A DNA stretch of 64,000 bases, taken from the NCBI GenBank assembly GCA_017307785.1, contig JAFKGI010000004.1, positions 238,620 through 302,619 on the forward strand. The letters are read 5' to 3'. The notes under the pieces are model-generated. The model was not told where the DNA came from. It worked only from the letters and a program-made list of their open reading frames with translations, and did no database searches. Positions 42,188 through 50,994 of the stretch are shown in pieces. Source of the stretch: Vulcanimicrobiota bacterium (lineage in GTDB: Bacteria > Vulcanimicrobiota > Xenobia > Xenobiales > JADMJV01). The translations under genes were made by a program, and so were the position numbers. Each line of letters opens with the position of its first letter. Position 1 is the first letter of the stretch.

Positions 42188-42651
42188 AGCCCGCTCCTTT
42201 TGGCGCTCTGGTCCACCACTCGGGTCTGGCGAATCTTCCAGCCATCGTCTTGCTTGACCCAGTCGTCCTCGCAATCGGTATTGAGGATCAGCTCATAGGG
42301 CTTCTTCTTGATCTCATCGACCATGGTGAACTGAGTGACGTAGTGCACCAGGCAGCGCGCCGAGTAGGCGTTGCCCTCGAATTTGGTGATCTTAGAGGTC
42401 TCTTCGACCTTCAAAGACCGCGCAAGAATCATTTCTAGCCGGGAGCGCTCGATCGCTTCCGATACTTTCACATTCTCTGGATCTTGCAGCACGAAGTTGC
42501 GGCCGCGCAGAGACTGCACTCCGTCGACGAACTTTAAGGCCATGGCCTTGTTGCTGCGCAGGTAGGCCTGGGCGATTTCTTCGCGCGGACCGGCCCAACA
42601 GGGCGTGAGAGTAAGGGTTGCGAGTAAAAGGGGCTTCAACATGACGCGCAA
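42184..42651 (-). CDS. Small secreted protein, possibly NTF2-like
   Basis: 155 residues. Signal peptide MRVMLKPLLLATLTLTPCWA. Mature part: a helix (EEIAQAYLRSNKAMALKF), then a mixed segment and a beta region with FEGNAYSARCLVHYVTQFT and DCEDDWVKQDDGWKIRQTRVVD. The last pattern (D-x-W-x-x-x-D-G-W-K-I) is common in NTF2-like/DUF4440 domains. The function is unknown. It ends in a 4-base ATGA overlap with the PPIase gene and so probably shares its job in the envelope. Confidence 0.6.
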   Translation of the reverse strand: MRVMLKPLLLATLTLTPCWAGPREEIAQAYLRSNKAMALKFVDGVQSLRGRNFVLQDPENVKVSEAIERSRLEMILARSLKVEETSKITKFEGNAYSARCLVHYVTQFTMVDEIKKKPYELILNTDCEDDWVKQDDGWKIRQTRVVDQSAKRSGL

Positions 42652-42679
42652 CTGTTCTCCGCACAGGCGGAGAACCTTC

Positions 42680-44116
42680 TCAGGTCAGCGAGGTCCAGGC
42701 TCCAGGCAGCATGGCCGCCAGTCCTTCGGCTCCCAAGCCCGCCGCCACGCCGCTCAGGCGGCCGGCCGTGCCCTGTAGATAAGCACCGAGAGCCCCCGCT
42801 TCCAACGCTCCCAGGCCCTGGGCCAGCAAGGAAGAGCAAATGCCGCTCAAGACATCCCCGGAGCCTCCTTGAGCCAGCACCGGAGTTCCTTGCGTGCTGA
42901 CCGCGTAGCGGCCACCGGCCGTGGCCACCAGCGTGGCCGGACCCTTGAACAGCACGGTGCAGTTGAAGTTGCGGGCGGCCTGCACGGCGTAGCGCAGACG
43001 GTCTTTCTCCAGCTCGCTCGACTTCACCCGAAGGATCCGGCTCAGTTCGCCAGCGTGGGGCGTCAAAAGCACGCGCGGACTGAGTCGCTCCGGGAGGGCG
43101 CGCAGGGCGTCCGCGTCCACCACCGCCGGCAGTTCGCTTCTTTCCAGCAGTTCGCGCACCACTTCGAGCGTCTCCGGTTCATCGCCCAGGCCTGGACCCA
43201 GACACAAAGCGTCCACTTCTTCCAGTTGCTTCAGCAGGGGCTTTAAATCGGCCTTTTGCAAAAAGTCCCCACGGGAAATGAGAGGAATGGCCTCCAGGGG
43301 TAAGCGCGTAGAAGCCGGTCCATAGGTAAAAACCAGACCCGCTCCCGAGCGCAGCGCTCCCAGCGTAGCCAGCGCGCCGGCGCCGGGGTAGCGAGTGGAC
43401 CCGGCCACCACCAGCACTTTGCCGGTAGTGCGCTTGTGAGAGGCGGCCCCACGAGTCGGCAGCCATTCTCGGGCCAGCTCGGGGGTCAACCACTGGCCCG
43501 GCCATTCTTCGCTCTCCAGTTGCTCGCGGGGAAAGCCGATGGGCTCCAGAACCAGCTCGCCGCACTGATCCAGGGCCAGCAATTGACCGAGCTTGGGCGG
43601 TCCAAAGGTGATGGTGGTGCGGGCCCGCACCGCCTGGCCCAGCACCTGACCGGTGTCGGCGTGCAGACCCGAGGGAATGTCCACGGCCAGGGTGCGCTCC
43701 GGGGGCAACGACTCCAGCAAAGGCAAATCGAGGGGGCGGCTCAAGCCGGTGCCAAAAAGCGCGTCCACAAACCAGTCGAAGCTCTCAGCACAAAACTCGG
43801 AAAGCGGATGCATCTCCAGCTTCCACTGGCGAGCTCGCTCCAGATTGCGTAGCGCATCGCCTTTCAGCTCCTGGCTCATCAAGTAAACGACCGCGCGCCC
43901 GCCCCGATCGGCCCAGGCGCGGGCGGCCACCAGGCCGTCGCCGCCGTTGTTGCCCGGTCCACACAAAAAGGCCACGCGCCCACCAGGGCAGCGTTGCTGC
44001 AACCAGTCGCTGACGCAACGCCCGGCCAGTTCCATCAATACCTGAGCATCCAGCCCGTAGTCCCGACTGGTGCGGCTATCGATTTCTCCCATTTGCTTGG
44101 CGGTCACAACTCTCAT
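42680..44116 (-). CDS. nnr: Bifunctional NAD(P)H-hydrate epimerase / ADP-dependent dehydratase
   Basis: 478 residues from ATG at 44116; the longer in-frame upstream region is the antisense of asnB and is rejected. N-terminal YjeF_N epimerase: MRVVTAKQMGEIDSRTSRDYG, FLCGPGNNGGDGLVAARAW, FVDALFGTGLSRPL and VDIPSGLHADTG. C-terminal ribokinase-like dehydratase: KVLVVAGSTRYPGAGALA, LCLGPGLGDEPE, VVDADALRAL, LTPHAGELSRIL and the catalytic GGSGDVLSGI. It repairs NADHX and NADPHX, using ADP. The length and order match the E. coli YjeF fusion. Confidence 0.93.
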   Translation of the reverse strand: MRVVTAKQMGEIDSRTSRDYGLDAQVLMELAGRCVSDWLQQRCPGGRVAFLCGPGNNGGDGLVAARAWADRGGRAVVYLMSQELKGDALRNLERARQWKLEMHPLSEFCAESFDWFVDALFGTGLSRPLDLPLLESLPPERTLAVDIPSGLHADTGQVLGQAVRARTTITFGPPKLGQLLALDQCGELVLEPIGFPREQLESEEWPGQWLTPELAREWLPTRGAASHKRTTGKVLVVAGSTRYPGAGALATLGALRSGAGLVFTYGPASTRLPLEAIPLISRGDFLQKADLKPLLKQLEEVDALCLGPGLGDEPETLEVVRELLERSELPAVVDADALRALPERLSPRVLLTPHAGELSRILRVKSSELEKDRLRYAVQAARNFNCTVLFKGPATLVATAGGRYAVSTQGTPVLAQGGSGDVLSGICSSLLAQGLGALEAGALGAYLQGTAGRLSGVAAGLGAEGLAAMLPGAWTSLT

Positions 44117-44176
44117 CGAGTTCGCTTCCTGCTCACCCAGAAGGTTTCCCGTATTGGCGGGCAAAGCGCTGATACT

Positions 44177-46141
44177 ATGTGTGGAATTTGCGGGTTTGTC
44201 GGGCAGACGTTTCGAGCGGAGGACCCGGTGGCGCTGGGGCGGATGAATGCGGCCATCCAGCGGCGCGGCCCCGACGACAGCGGGTTCTACCTCAACGGTG
44301 TGGGCGCTCTCAAGGATCCGTTGCAGGCCACCCTCAACGACCGGGCCCTGGCGGTGGGACTGGCCATGCGCCGCCTGGCCATCATTGACCTGGAGGGCGG
44401 CGCTCAGCCCATGAGCGACGGGCGCTACTGGATTGTCTTCAATGGGGAGATTTACAACTTCGAGAGCGAACGAGCCGCCCTGCTGGCTCAGGGCTACGAA
44501 TTCAAGACCCGCTGCGACACCGAAGTGGTGCTCCTGCTTTACCGCCACTATGGCCCCGAGTGTCTCAAGCGCCTGCGCGGCATGTTTGCGGTGGCTATCT
44601 GGGACTCGTATGAGGAGTCGCTCTTTCTGGCCCGCGACCACTTTGGCATCAAACCGCTCTTCTACACCCAGCACAACGGCCGGCTCATCTTCGGTAGCGA
44701 AATCAAGTCGCTGTTGCGCCATCCGGGAGTTTACCGCCAGCTCGACACCGAGGCCCTGCCCGACCTGCTTTCCTTTCTCTACGTCCCTGCCCCCCGCACC
44801 CTTTTCCACGGAATCTTCCAGTTGCAGCCGGGCGAATTCATGCTCTGGAAGAACGGTGAGGTGCGACTGCACCGTTACTGGCCCGACCCGCTGGCGGTCG
44901 AGGAGCAGCCGTTGGGCACCGACGACGTGCTCGAGGGGCTGCGCGAATCGGTCGAGGCTCACCTCATCTCCGACGTCCAGGTGGGCGCCTTTCTCAGCGG
45001 CGGCATCGACTCGTCCTTGATCGTGGCTCTGGCCAGGCAAATCACCGGCAAGTCGTTCCCTACCTTCAGCATTTCCTTTCCGGGCAGCGGTATGTACGAC
45101 GAATCGGCCCACGCCCGAGCCGTCGCCAAGCACGTGGGCACCGATCACTTCGAGCATCCGGTGCAGTCCGATAGCGTGGAAAACTTACCTAAGATCCTGC
45201 GCTTTCTGGACGAACCGCTGGCCAACGCTTCGGTCATGCCCAACTACGAGCTGGCCCAGTTTGCCGCCCAGACCTGTAAGGTCTGCCTGAGCGGCATCGG
45301 CGGCGACGAATTCTTCGGTGGCTATCGACGCTACATCGCTCACAACTACGCCCGGCCCTGGCAAATGATTCCGCGCTGGCTGCGCAACTGGGTGATGCTG
45401 CCGTTGTTGCGCAAGCTCCCGGCTGGTGGGGCCAGCAAGTGGCAAGACCGCCTGCGCCTGCTGGACAAATTCCTGACGCCCCTGGACCTGCCGCGCGAAC
45501 AGCGTTACATCGCCTGGAACAGCCACTTCAGCGAGCCTGAGAAGAACCGTCTGTTGCTCAATCCGCCCTCCCACCCGAGCTACGAGAAGTTCATGCCGTT
45601 TTTTCAGGAAGCAGCCGCGCTGCCTTTTGGCGAGCAGGTCATGCACGTGGACGTGCGCTCCTACTTGCCTGGTGACAGCCTCTTTCTGTGTGATCGCCTG
45701 ACCATGGGCGCCTCACTGGAAGCCCGCGTGCCCTTCGCCGACCTGAAAATGTTCGACCTCTCGCGCCGGGTGGCTTTAGGCCTGAAGACTCAGGGCACAC
45801 GCACCAAGGCAGTGCTGCGCGACGCCTGCGCTAAACTCTTGCCGCAGGACATCATCGATCGCCCCAAACAGGGATTTGGCACTCCAGTGGATCTGTGGTT
45901 GCGTAACGAACTGGCCTTTTTGCCCGGCCAGTTGTTGGATAAAAAAGTCATCGTGGAGCGGCAGTTGTTCCGCCCCGAACTGGTGGAGCGTTTAGTTCGT
46001 CAGCAAAAGGCCGGCGGACGCGACGTCAGCCAGCATCTTTGGATTCTGCTCACCCTGGAACTCTGGCAGCGCATGTACATCGACACCGACCTGAGCGAAC
46101 GGGAAGACGTAACCTTTAGCGACCTGGGCCTCAAGCGCTAG
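44177..46141 (+). CDS. asnB: Asparagine synthetase (glutamine-hydrolysing)
   Basis: 654 residues from ATG at 44177, because the nucleophile must be residue 2: MCGICGFVG. Class II glutaminase domain: RRGPDDSG, MRRLAIIDLEGGAQPM, FNGEIYNF and RCDTEVVLLLY. Synthetase domain: VGAFLSGGIDSSLIVALA (PP-loop), FSISFPGSGMYDES and GIGGDEFFGGYRRY. The product is asparagine, or an amidated sugar or peptide in the many AsnB paralogues found in polysaccharide clusters. The C-terminal part is shorter on family-specific loops but complete. It converges on a WbqC-like gene with an 11-base overlap. Confidence 0.92.
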   Translation: MCGICGFVGQTFRAEDPVALGRMNAAIQRRGPDDSGFYLNGVGALKDPLQATLNDRALAVGLAMRRLAIIDLEGGAQPMSDGRYWIVFNGEIYNFESERAALLAQGYEFKTRCDTEVVLLLYRHYGPECLKRLRGMFAVAIWDSYEESLFLARDHFGIKPLFYTQHNGRLIFGSEIKSLLRHPGVYRQLDTEALPDLLSFLYVPAPRTLFHGIFQLQPGEFMLWKNGEVRLHRYWPDPLAVEEQPLGTDDVLEGLRESVEAHLISDVQVGAFLSGGIDSSLIVALARQITGKSFPTFSISFPGSGMYDESAHARAVAKHVGTDHFEHPVQSDSVENLPKILRFLDEPLANASVMPNYELAQFAAQTCKVCLSGIGGDEFFGGYRRYIAHNYARPWQMIPRWLRNWVMLPLLRKLPAGGASKWQDRLRLLDKFLTPLDLPREQRYIAWNSHFSEPEKNRLLLNPPSHPSYEKFMPFFQEAAALPFGEQVMHVDVRSYLPGDSLFLCDRLTMGASLEARVPFADLKMFDLSRRVALGLKTQGTRTKAVLRDACAKLLPQDIIDRPKQGFGTPVDLWLRNELAFLPGQLLDKKVIVERQLFRPELVERLVRQQKAGGRDVSQHLWILLTLELWQRMYIDTDLSEREDVTFSDLGLKR

Positions 46142-46832
46142 GACGAATGCTGCCGCCCTGGCGGACCAGCTCGCGAGTGGCCTCCGGACCGAGCTGAAAG
46201 AGCGCGTCCAGCGTGGCCAGGTTGCCCACGAAATCCCCGTGCATCTGAGGATAGGTCGGGCAGCTAAAATCGAAAAGCTCCAGCGGCATTTCGTTGGCGG
46301 CAAAGATGGCCGGATCCAGGTAGGCTTGCAGCGCGTGAGAACCGGAGAGATAGCGGGTGCCGCCCAGGGCACGCACGATGTCCACCAGACGTTGCGTTGA
46401 AGAAGTCTCGATTCCCAGCGAGGAGGAACGCACCACCCGGATGCCTCCGCCCAGTGTCTCCACCAGCCATTCCAGCATGGCGCAGGTCGGATCGGCCAGA
46501 TTCTCCCAGGGGTCCACAAAGAAAGCCTGTAAGGCATCGCGGTATTTTCCGAAATAGGGGGCTTTGGCGTAAGCCTGCTGGATCGAGGCCCAGTGTTTCT
46601 TGCGCCAGCCGTTGTCGGGGACTTCCACTTCCAGGATTTTCTGGGCCAGCTTCTGCTTTACGGGAACGGTCAAAACCAGCGGTCCCTGTGGGGTCTTGAT
46701 GCGGTTGCGGTTCTGGTATCCGTTGCGAGTGAACTCGACGTCGTCGAGCAGGACGAAGCAATCGCTTTGAACGATCTTGCCCAGGTAGGGAAGCCAGGCC
46801 AGGTAGTGAGGTTGATGGATACTTACGCGCAC
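46131..46832 (-). CDS. WbqC-like family protein
   Basis: 233 residues. The start MRVSIHQPHYLAWLPYLGKIVQSDCFVLLDDVEFTRNGYQNRNRIKTPQG is the signature of the WbqC family (IHQPxYLPWLGYxxKI, DxVxFxRxxWQNRNxI). The family is found in O-antigen and flagellin-glycosylation clusters and is thought to process amino-sugars, but its chemistry is unproven. It partners the asparagine synthetase next door in many such clusters. It has a convergent 11-base overlap with asnB. Confidence 0.88.
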   Translation of the reverse strand: MRVSIHQPHYLAWLPYLGKIVQSDCFVLLDDVEFTRNGYQNRNRIKTPQGPLVLTVPVKQKLAQKILEVEVPDNGWRKKHWASIQQAYAKAPYFGKYRDALQAFFVDPWENLADPTCAMLEWLVETLGGGIRVVRSSSLGIETSSTQRLVDIVRALGGTRYLSGSHALQAYLDPAIFAANEMPLELFDFSCPTYPQMHGDFVGNLATLDALFQLGPEATRELVRQGGSIRPSA

Positions 46833-46871
46833 GCGCTCAGGTTAATGAAGCCCGGCTCGGCTCCTGCCCGC

Positions 46872-47591
46872 TCAGTTCTGAGGAATGCTGAACTCGGTTT
46901 CCACCGTCCACTGACGCTCGCCGTCGGCCTGCCCCAGCGAGACCGTGCCGGGGCCGGGGACGTCCGCCTCGACCTGAAATTTGCCCTGGGCATCGGCTTC
47001 CCAGTTGGCGAAACGCTTGCCCTCGTGCAGCAGCGCGCCGTGGCGCACCCCGTCTGTGACCAGGCAGTGCAAGACCACGTGATAACCCTGCGGTTTGGGA
47101 TCGACTGCTTTTTCGATGACCTCGATGGCCGAGTAGCCGAAGTCCTGGGTGATGGTGCACTGATCGCCGACCACGGAAACGCCCACGCCGACCCGGTTGT
47201 AGCGGCCGTTGAGAAGGTTCTTGCGGTGCACCGGCGAGTTCAGCCAGGCCTGGACCGTACGCTGGGCGGCTCGGATCGTTCCATAGCCTTGATCGCGGTG
47301 GAGATTCTCGGCGCTGGTCAGGGCGAAATAGTTTTGCAGGTTCAGGCGTTTGGCCAGGGTGGAGAACTGGGCCAGCGGCGAGCCGTGTCCAAAGTAGTTC
47401 AGGGAGTCCATCTCCTGGGAGTGTTGGACGGCGGCCTGGCTCAGCTTGGGATCCATTTCCAGCGCAGGCAAGCCGGCTTTTTGGCGGGCCTGGTTGGAGA
47501 GCGTAAAGATTTCCTGGGCAATGGCGTCACTGGCGGTCTGGGCAAAAACGGGGGCGCTCAAAAGCAGCGCGAGGCACAGTAAACCCTTCAT
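46872..47591 (-). CDS. Secreted CAP-domain (SCP/PR-1) protein
   Basis: 239 residues. Signal peptide MKGLLCLALLLSAPVFAQ. CAP fold: IFTLSNQARQKAGLPALEMDPKLSQAAVQHSQEMDSLNYFGHGSP, SAENLHR…TVQAWLNSPVHRKNLLNGRYNRVGVGV and ITQDFG. The four-residue cavity is recognisable: the His in AAVQHSQEM, Glu in SAEN, and His in SPVHR. A C-terminal beta domain (~150-239) has no family I know. It is a paralogue of the CAP protein at 51 kb, which has the same N-terminal part and a similar C-terminal extension. CAP proteins bind lipids or peptides outside the cell. Confidence 0.83.
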   Translation of the reverse strand: MKGLLCLALLLSAPVFAQTASDAIAQEIFTLSNQARQKAGLPALEMDPKLSQAAVQHSQEMDSLNYFGHGSPLAQFSTLAKRLNLQNYFALTSAENLHRDQGYGTIRAAQRTVQAWLNSPVHRKNLLNGRYNRVGVGVSVVGDQCTITQDFGYSAIEVIEKAVDPKPQGYHVVLHCLVTDGVRHGALLHEGKRFANWEADAQGKFQVEADVPGPGTVSLGQADGERQWTVETEFSIPQN

Positions 47592-47673
47592 GGGCGGGCT
47601 CCTTTGCGGGAGAAGTGGCTGGAAGCTAACTATGACGCCAATGGAGCTCGTCTACAAGGAGGGGAAACCCTCT

Positions 47674-48777
47674 CTAGTCTGTGCCTGAGAGCCGCTTTTG
47701 CAATCGGGCCCAGATCCGACCGGGAAGCTGACGCTTTCTCTGGAGATGCCAGCGGTCTCGGAGGAAACGCAGAAAACCGAAAAGGCTGCCCAGGCCCGTG
47801 GCCCGCTCGTTGCGCACATACTCCAGAAAGGGACGAAGCATGGCCAATCTGTCGGTTCCACCCCGGATCTTGCTCTTGAAGTAGGTCCGGTCCACCCAGT
47901 TGACCGGAGTAGAATCCAGCTCGCGCAGAACCGACTCCGGCACCGGACGCCCCACACTTTCTTTCAGAAATCTCAGACCCAGGGCGATGGGAAGCACCAC
48001 TCGGCGGCGGCGAGCGCATTCCACGAATTCTTCCCAATCGATGACCGCCGCGGAGTCCAAAATCGCGCAGGCATCGGCAACCCAGTTGCACGGGGAAGCA
48101 CCGGTGCATTTTACACCGTGGACCAGAACGTGCAGCAGTTGATGGGTCGAGTTCAGCACCCGCGTCACCGTGGCGCCTAAGGATAGGGTAGCGGCACCGG
48201 CCCAGAAATCATCGTCCGCACCGGCCCAGCGACTTTCGTCGGTGGTGAACCAGTGCAGATCAAAACGCTGGTCTTTGTCGTTGCGAAATTCGCAACCGTG
48301 AGCCGCCGACAAGGCCGGGAGTGGAGGCTCGTAGCTCCAGCCGGCCGCTTCCAGCACCGCTACCGCCCGGTCTCTCTGGGCGGGGGCCACGAGCACATCA
48401 AAGTCGTGCATCGGTCGCACTCCCAGATCCCGGTAGGTCAGGTGGGCCAGGGCCAGCCCTTTGAGCAGAAGGGTGGGAACACCGTGGTTTTCCAGCGTCT
48501 CCAAGATTGAAGCGGCGCAGTTGGACAGCAGCTGGTTACGGGTCCAATGGTAACGATAGAGCCCTCGTAGAAAAGCTCGGTCCTCCTGAGTGAGTGGACT
48601 CTGGCCCAGGCGCCTGGAAATGAGCGGCAGCAGCCGGTTGTGAGTGTACTGATAGGCCTCGGCGGAATTTTCGCTGCGCCACTTTAGCCAGGCGACCAGC
48701 GCCTGTTCAGGTGGCGCCAGAGCGGCCTGCATCAAGATCAATTCCTTATTTCTCGGCACGCAAGGGGGCTGTTTCAC
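47674..48777 (-). CDS. Uncharacterised nucleotidyltransferase-fold protein (NTP_transf_5 family)
   Basis: 367 residues. The signature is HGVPTLLLKGLALAHLTYRDLGVRPMHDFDVLVAP, with the family's DxD pair (HDFDVLV) and the preceding Lys-Gly. Later FDLHWFTTDES and NSTHQLLHVLVHGVKCTG match the family pattern. A ribosome binding site is weak and a second ATG (MQAALAPPEQ) lies 15 codons in. These proteins commonly sit in polysaccharide and natural-product clusters, but their reaction is unknown. The C-terminus is basic. Confidence 0.75.
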   Translation of the reverse strand: MKQPPCVPRNKELILMQAALAPPEQALVAWLKWRSENSAEAYQYTHNRLLPLISRRLGQSPLTQEDRAFLRGLYRYHWTRNQLLSNCAASILETLENHGVPTLLLKGLALAHLTYRDLGVRPMHDFDVLVAPAQRDRAVAVLEAAGWSYEPPLPALSAAHGCEFRNDKDQRFDLHWFTTDESRWAGADDDFWAGAATLSLGATVTRVLNSTHQLLHVLVHGVKCTGASPCNWVADACAILDSAAVIDWEEFVECARRRRVVLPIALGLRFLKESVGRPVPESVLRELDSTPVNWVDRTYFKSKIRGGTDRLAMLRPFLEYVRNERATGLGSLFGFLRFLRDRWHLQRKRQLPGRIWARLQKRLSGTD

Positions 48778-48819
48778 GCCCAGGCGTTCAACGGAGACTT
48801 CCTGGATTCCTTACGCAAG

Positions 48820-50994
48820 CTATGGGATGTAGAGGAACGGCGGGCGAAACATGCCGGCCAGGTGCAGCGGCACTCGGGTGCGCACGACCAGCGAGTTCAC
48901 CCCGGGATGCAGGCCCTGCAGAGGCGCGTCCCAGCTGAAGGCGTAGTCGTTCAGCCACCACAGCTCCTTTTGAGGCCTGTGCTCGACCAGTTTGCCGTTG
49001 ACGTAGAGCCAGCTTTCGCTCAACAGACCCGGAAAGTAGAGTCGCAGCCCGGCCAGTTCTTCCGCCTTCAGGGTCACGTTCCAGCGGAACCATCCGAATC
49101 CCGGCCTGGTCTCCGGAAGCTGAGCCTGCAAATAGAGGTCGGTGCGCACGGGGGTCCAGGGGCCCGCCTGCTGGCCGGCCCAATCCTGCCAGATGCCGTG
49201 ATCGTCCGGGTCGGGTCGATAGTCCCAGAGCACGGGAGACTGACGAATTCGTTTGCGGACGAAAGTGGCCAGTTTGCGCAACAACTCCACTTCGCCGGGC
49301 CAGAAAGCGGGGCCGGTTTCCGGGAAATTTTTGTAGGTAGTGAAAATTCCGCCGGAAGCCGTCAGTTGCTCGCGCACCGCCAGCGCTTCCTCGCCCGCTT
49401 TCACGGCCGCGCCATAGTTGCCTTGAGAAACCTCGGAGAGCATGCGGGTGTATCCGTCCAGGATGCCCCAACTGCGCTGCACAAAGTCCAGACGCGCCCG
49501 GTAGGGCTGCTCTTGCACGCCCCGAGTCCGGGCCAGATCCTCTCCCAGTCGCTCCACCAACTCGCGCGGATAGATAGCGGGGATGACGAAAAATTCGTGT
49601 TCGGTGACGTGGGTCTGAGACCAGGATCGGTAGATGGCGCTCCAATAAGACTCCATGGGAACGGCGGCCGGACCGAAGAAGCGTGGGTAGAATTCCTTGA
49701 GTTCGGAGGCCACGTCCAGGTTGGGATTCCAGTAGAGTTGGCCTCGAAAATAAAGGTTCAAGAAGGTGGTGGCCAGGGCGTTGCGACTCTCCGTGCCGAA
49801 GCCGAGAATTCCCAGGCGCGCATATTCCTTGATCTCCGCCTGCAGCACCTGATGCGAGGGGTTGGGAAGGTCTCGCCACACCAGCATCGACTGGTCGTAA
49901 TCGTAGATGACCACGCGGCCCTGCATGGCCCTGGTCCAGCCGCGCAGGGCTCCCAGATAATCCTGTCTCCAGCTCCAGCGCGGGTCGCTAAATGGGTGGT
50001 TGGGATCGGTGTCGATGGCCGCCAGGTAGGCCACCAGCGGTTCTTTCGCCGTGATCTGACGCTGTGGGGGCAGAGTCAAATTGATGTAGGCCAGGAAGCC
50101 GATGCGCGCCGCACTTTTGGGGTAGCGCTTCACGAGCTGCTCGCAGACCCGATTGTAGAACGTGAGGTAGGCGTCGCTCAGAACCTCGGTGCCAAAATAT
50201 TTGTCGCGCAGGCGGCCGGCCAGGTCCTTGTCCTGGTCGGAGGTACTGGCTACCGAAGCATCTTCCATCGACAGCGAAAAGGACTTACCGGCCGCATAGT
50301 CCGCCGCCACCAGGTCGGCCATGGCGGTGGCGGCAGCGGGTGAACTGACCTCGAACTTTCCCAGTTTCTTGGAGATCTGCTCCACATAAGGGCCGATGGC
50401 GTGACCGGAGGGCACCCGCTCGCAGTTCATGAAATTGCGATGGGCGAATTCGGGATAGCCGGTGGTGTCGCCGTTCCAGGAGATCCAGTAGCCGCGCACC
50501 TCGAAGGGCGGCGCGTAAGCGTAGTTCAGCGGCCCCTGGGCCAGGGTGGTCTGGTGGGGGAGGCACTCGCCGAAGTCGGTGGGCAAATACCAGCGGCAGC
50601 CCCAGCGCCGCATGAGTTCGGCGGCGGCGAAATAGTGGCTGTCGTCGTTGCTGCCGGCCAGGTAGATGCCCTCGGAGGAGCACTCCAGGGCGATGGCGTC
50701 GGCTCGCAGCACCCAATTTTTCTTGGCTACCGCTTGCAGTCGTGGGGCCAGTCGGGTCGCGGCCAACTGGCCCACCACGATGGGAATTCCCGCCTGCTTT
50801 TGGTGCACCACCGGCAGAGTCGCGCCGGTCATTTTGGCCACCGTGGCCGACAAGTCCTGAGCCGCTCGCTTTTCCCACTCGCCCGCGTCGGCGCGCACCA
50901 AGACGTAGGCGCGCGCCTGTCCGTTTTCCACCAGGGTCAGCGGTTGCGCCAGAGCGGCGGCCGACAGTCCCAGCCAGAGCAGCAGAAGCTTCAG
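48820..50994 (-). CDS. Secreted DUF4838 protein, apparently initiated at CTG
   Basis: 724 residues if it starts at the CTG at 50994. The first ordinary start (GTG at 50931) would cut off a textbook signal peptide, LKLLLLWLGLSAAALA|QP, that lies in frame just before it, and no ATG/GTG/TTG precedes that peptide for at least ~60 bases. The CTG overlaps the upstream stop as CTGA, with AGAAGG about 10 bases before. The protein shows the DUF4838 pattern of glycoside-hydrolase-like proteins: GIYLAGSNDDSHYFAAAELMRRWGCRWYLPTDFGE, EVRGYWISWNG and LGFGTESRNALATTFLNLY, with an end resembling a galactose-binding domain (GLRLYFPGLLSESWLYVNGKLV). Substrate unknown. Confidence 0.75.
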   Translation of the reverse strand: MKLLLLWLGLSAAALAQPLTLVENGQARAYVLVRADAGEWEKRAAQDLSATVAKMTGATLPVVHQKQAGIPIVVGQLAATRLAPRLQAVAKKNWVLRADAIALECSSEGIYLAGSNDDSHYFAAAELMRRWGCRWYLPTDFGECLPHQTTLAQGPLNYAYAPPFEVRGYWISWNGDTTGYPEFAHRNFMNCERVPSGHAIGPYVEQISKKLGKFEVSSPAAATAMADLVAADYAAGKSFSLSMEDASVASTSDQDKDLAGRLRDKYFGTEVLSDAYLTFYNRVCEQLVKRYPKSAARIGFLAYINLTLPPQRQITAKEPLVAYLAAIDTDPNHPFSDPRWSWRQDYLGALRGWTRAMQGRVVIYDYDQSMLVWRDLPNPSHQVLQAEIKEYARLGILGFGTESRNALATTFLNLYFRGQLYWNPNLDVASELKEFYPRFFGPAAVPMESYWSAIYRSWSQTHVTEHEFFVIPAIYPRELVERLGEDLARTRGVQEQPYRARLDFVQRSWGILDGYTRMLSEVSQGNYGAAVKAGEEALAVREQLTASGGIFTTYKNFPETGPAFWPGEVELLRKLATFVRKRIRQSPVLWDYRPDPDDHGIWQDWAGQQAGPWTPVRTDLYLQAQLPETRPGFGWFRWNVTLKAEELAGLRLYFPGLLSESWLYVNGKLVEHRPQKELWWLNDYAFSWDAPLQGLHPGVNSLVVRTRVPLHLAGMFRPPFLYIP

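Noticed and set aside
43994..44176. Upstream extension of asnB
   Set aside because: Class II glutaminases need Cys as residue 2, which fixes the start at 44177.
44117..45157. Upstream extension of the NAD(P)H-hydrate repair gene
   Set aside because: It is antisense to asnB and the conserved YjeF_N start (MRVVTAKQM) is at 44116.
47659..47672. GAGGG-GAAA-CCCTC hairpin as a terminator
   Set aside because: The stem is only 5 bp and no T-run follows on either strand.
50931..50933. GTG as the start of the DUF4838 gene
   Set aside because: It would discard the in-frame signal peptide immediately upstream; kept only as an alternative.
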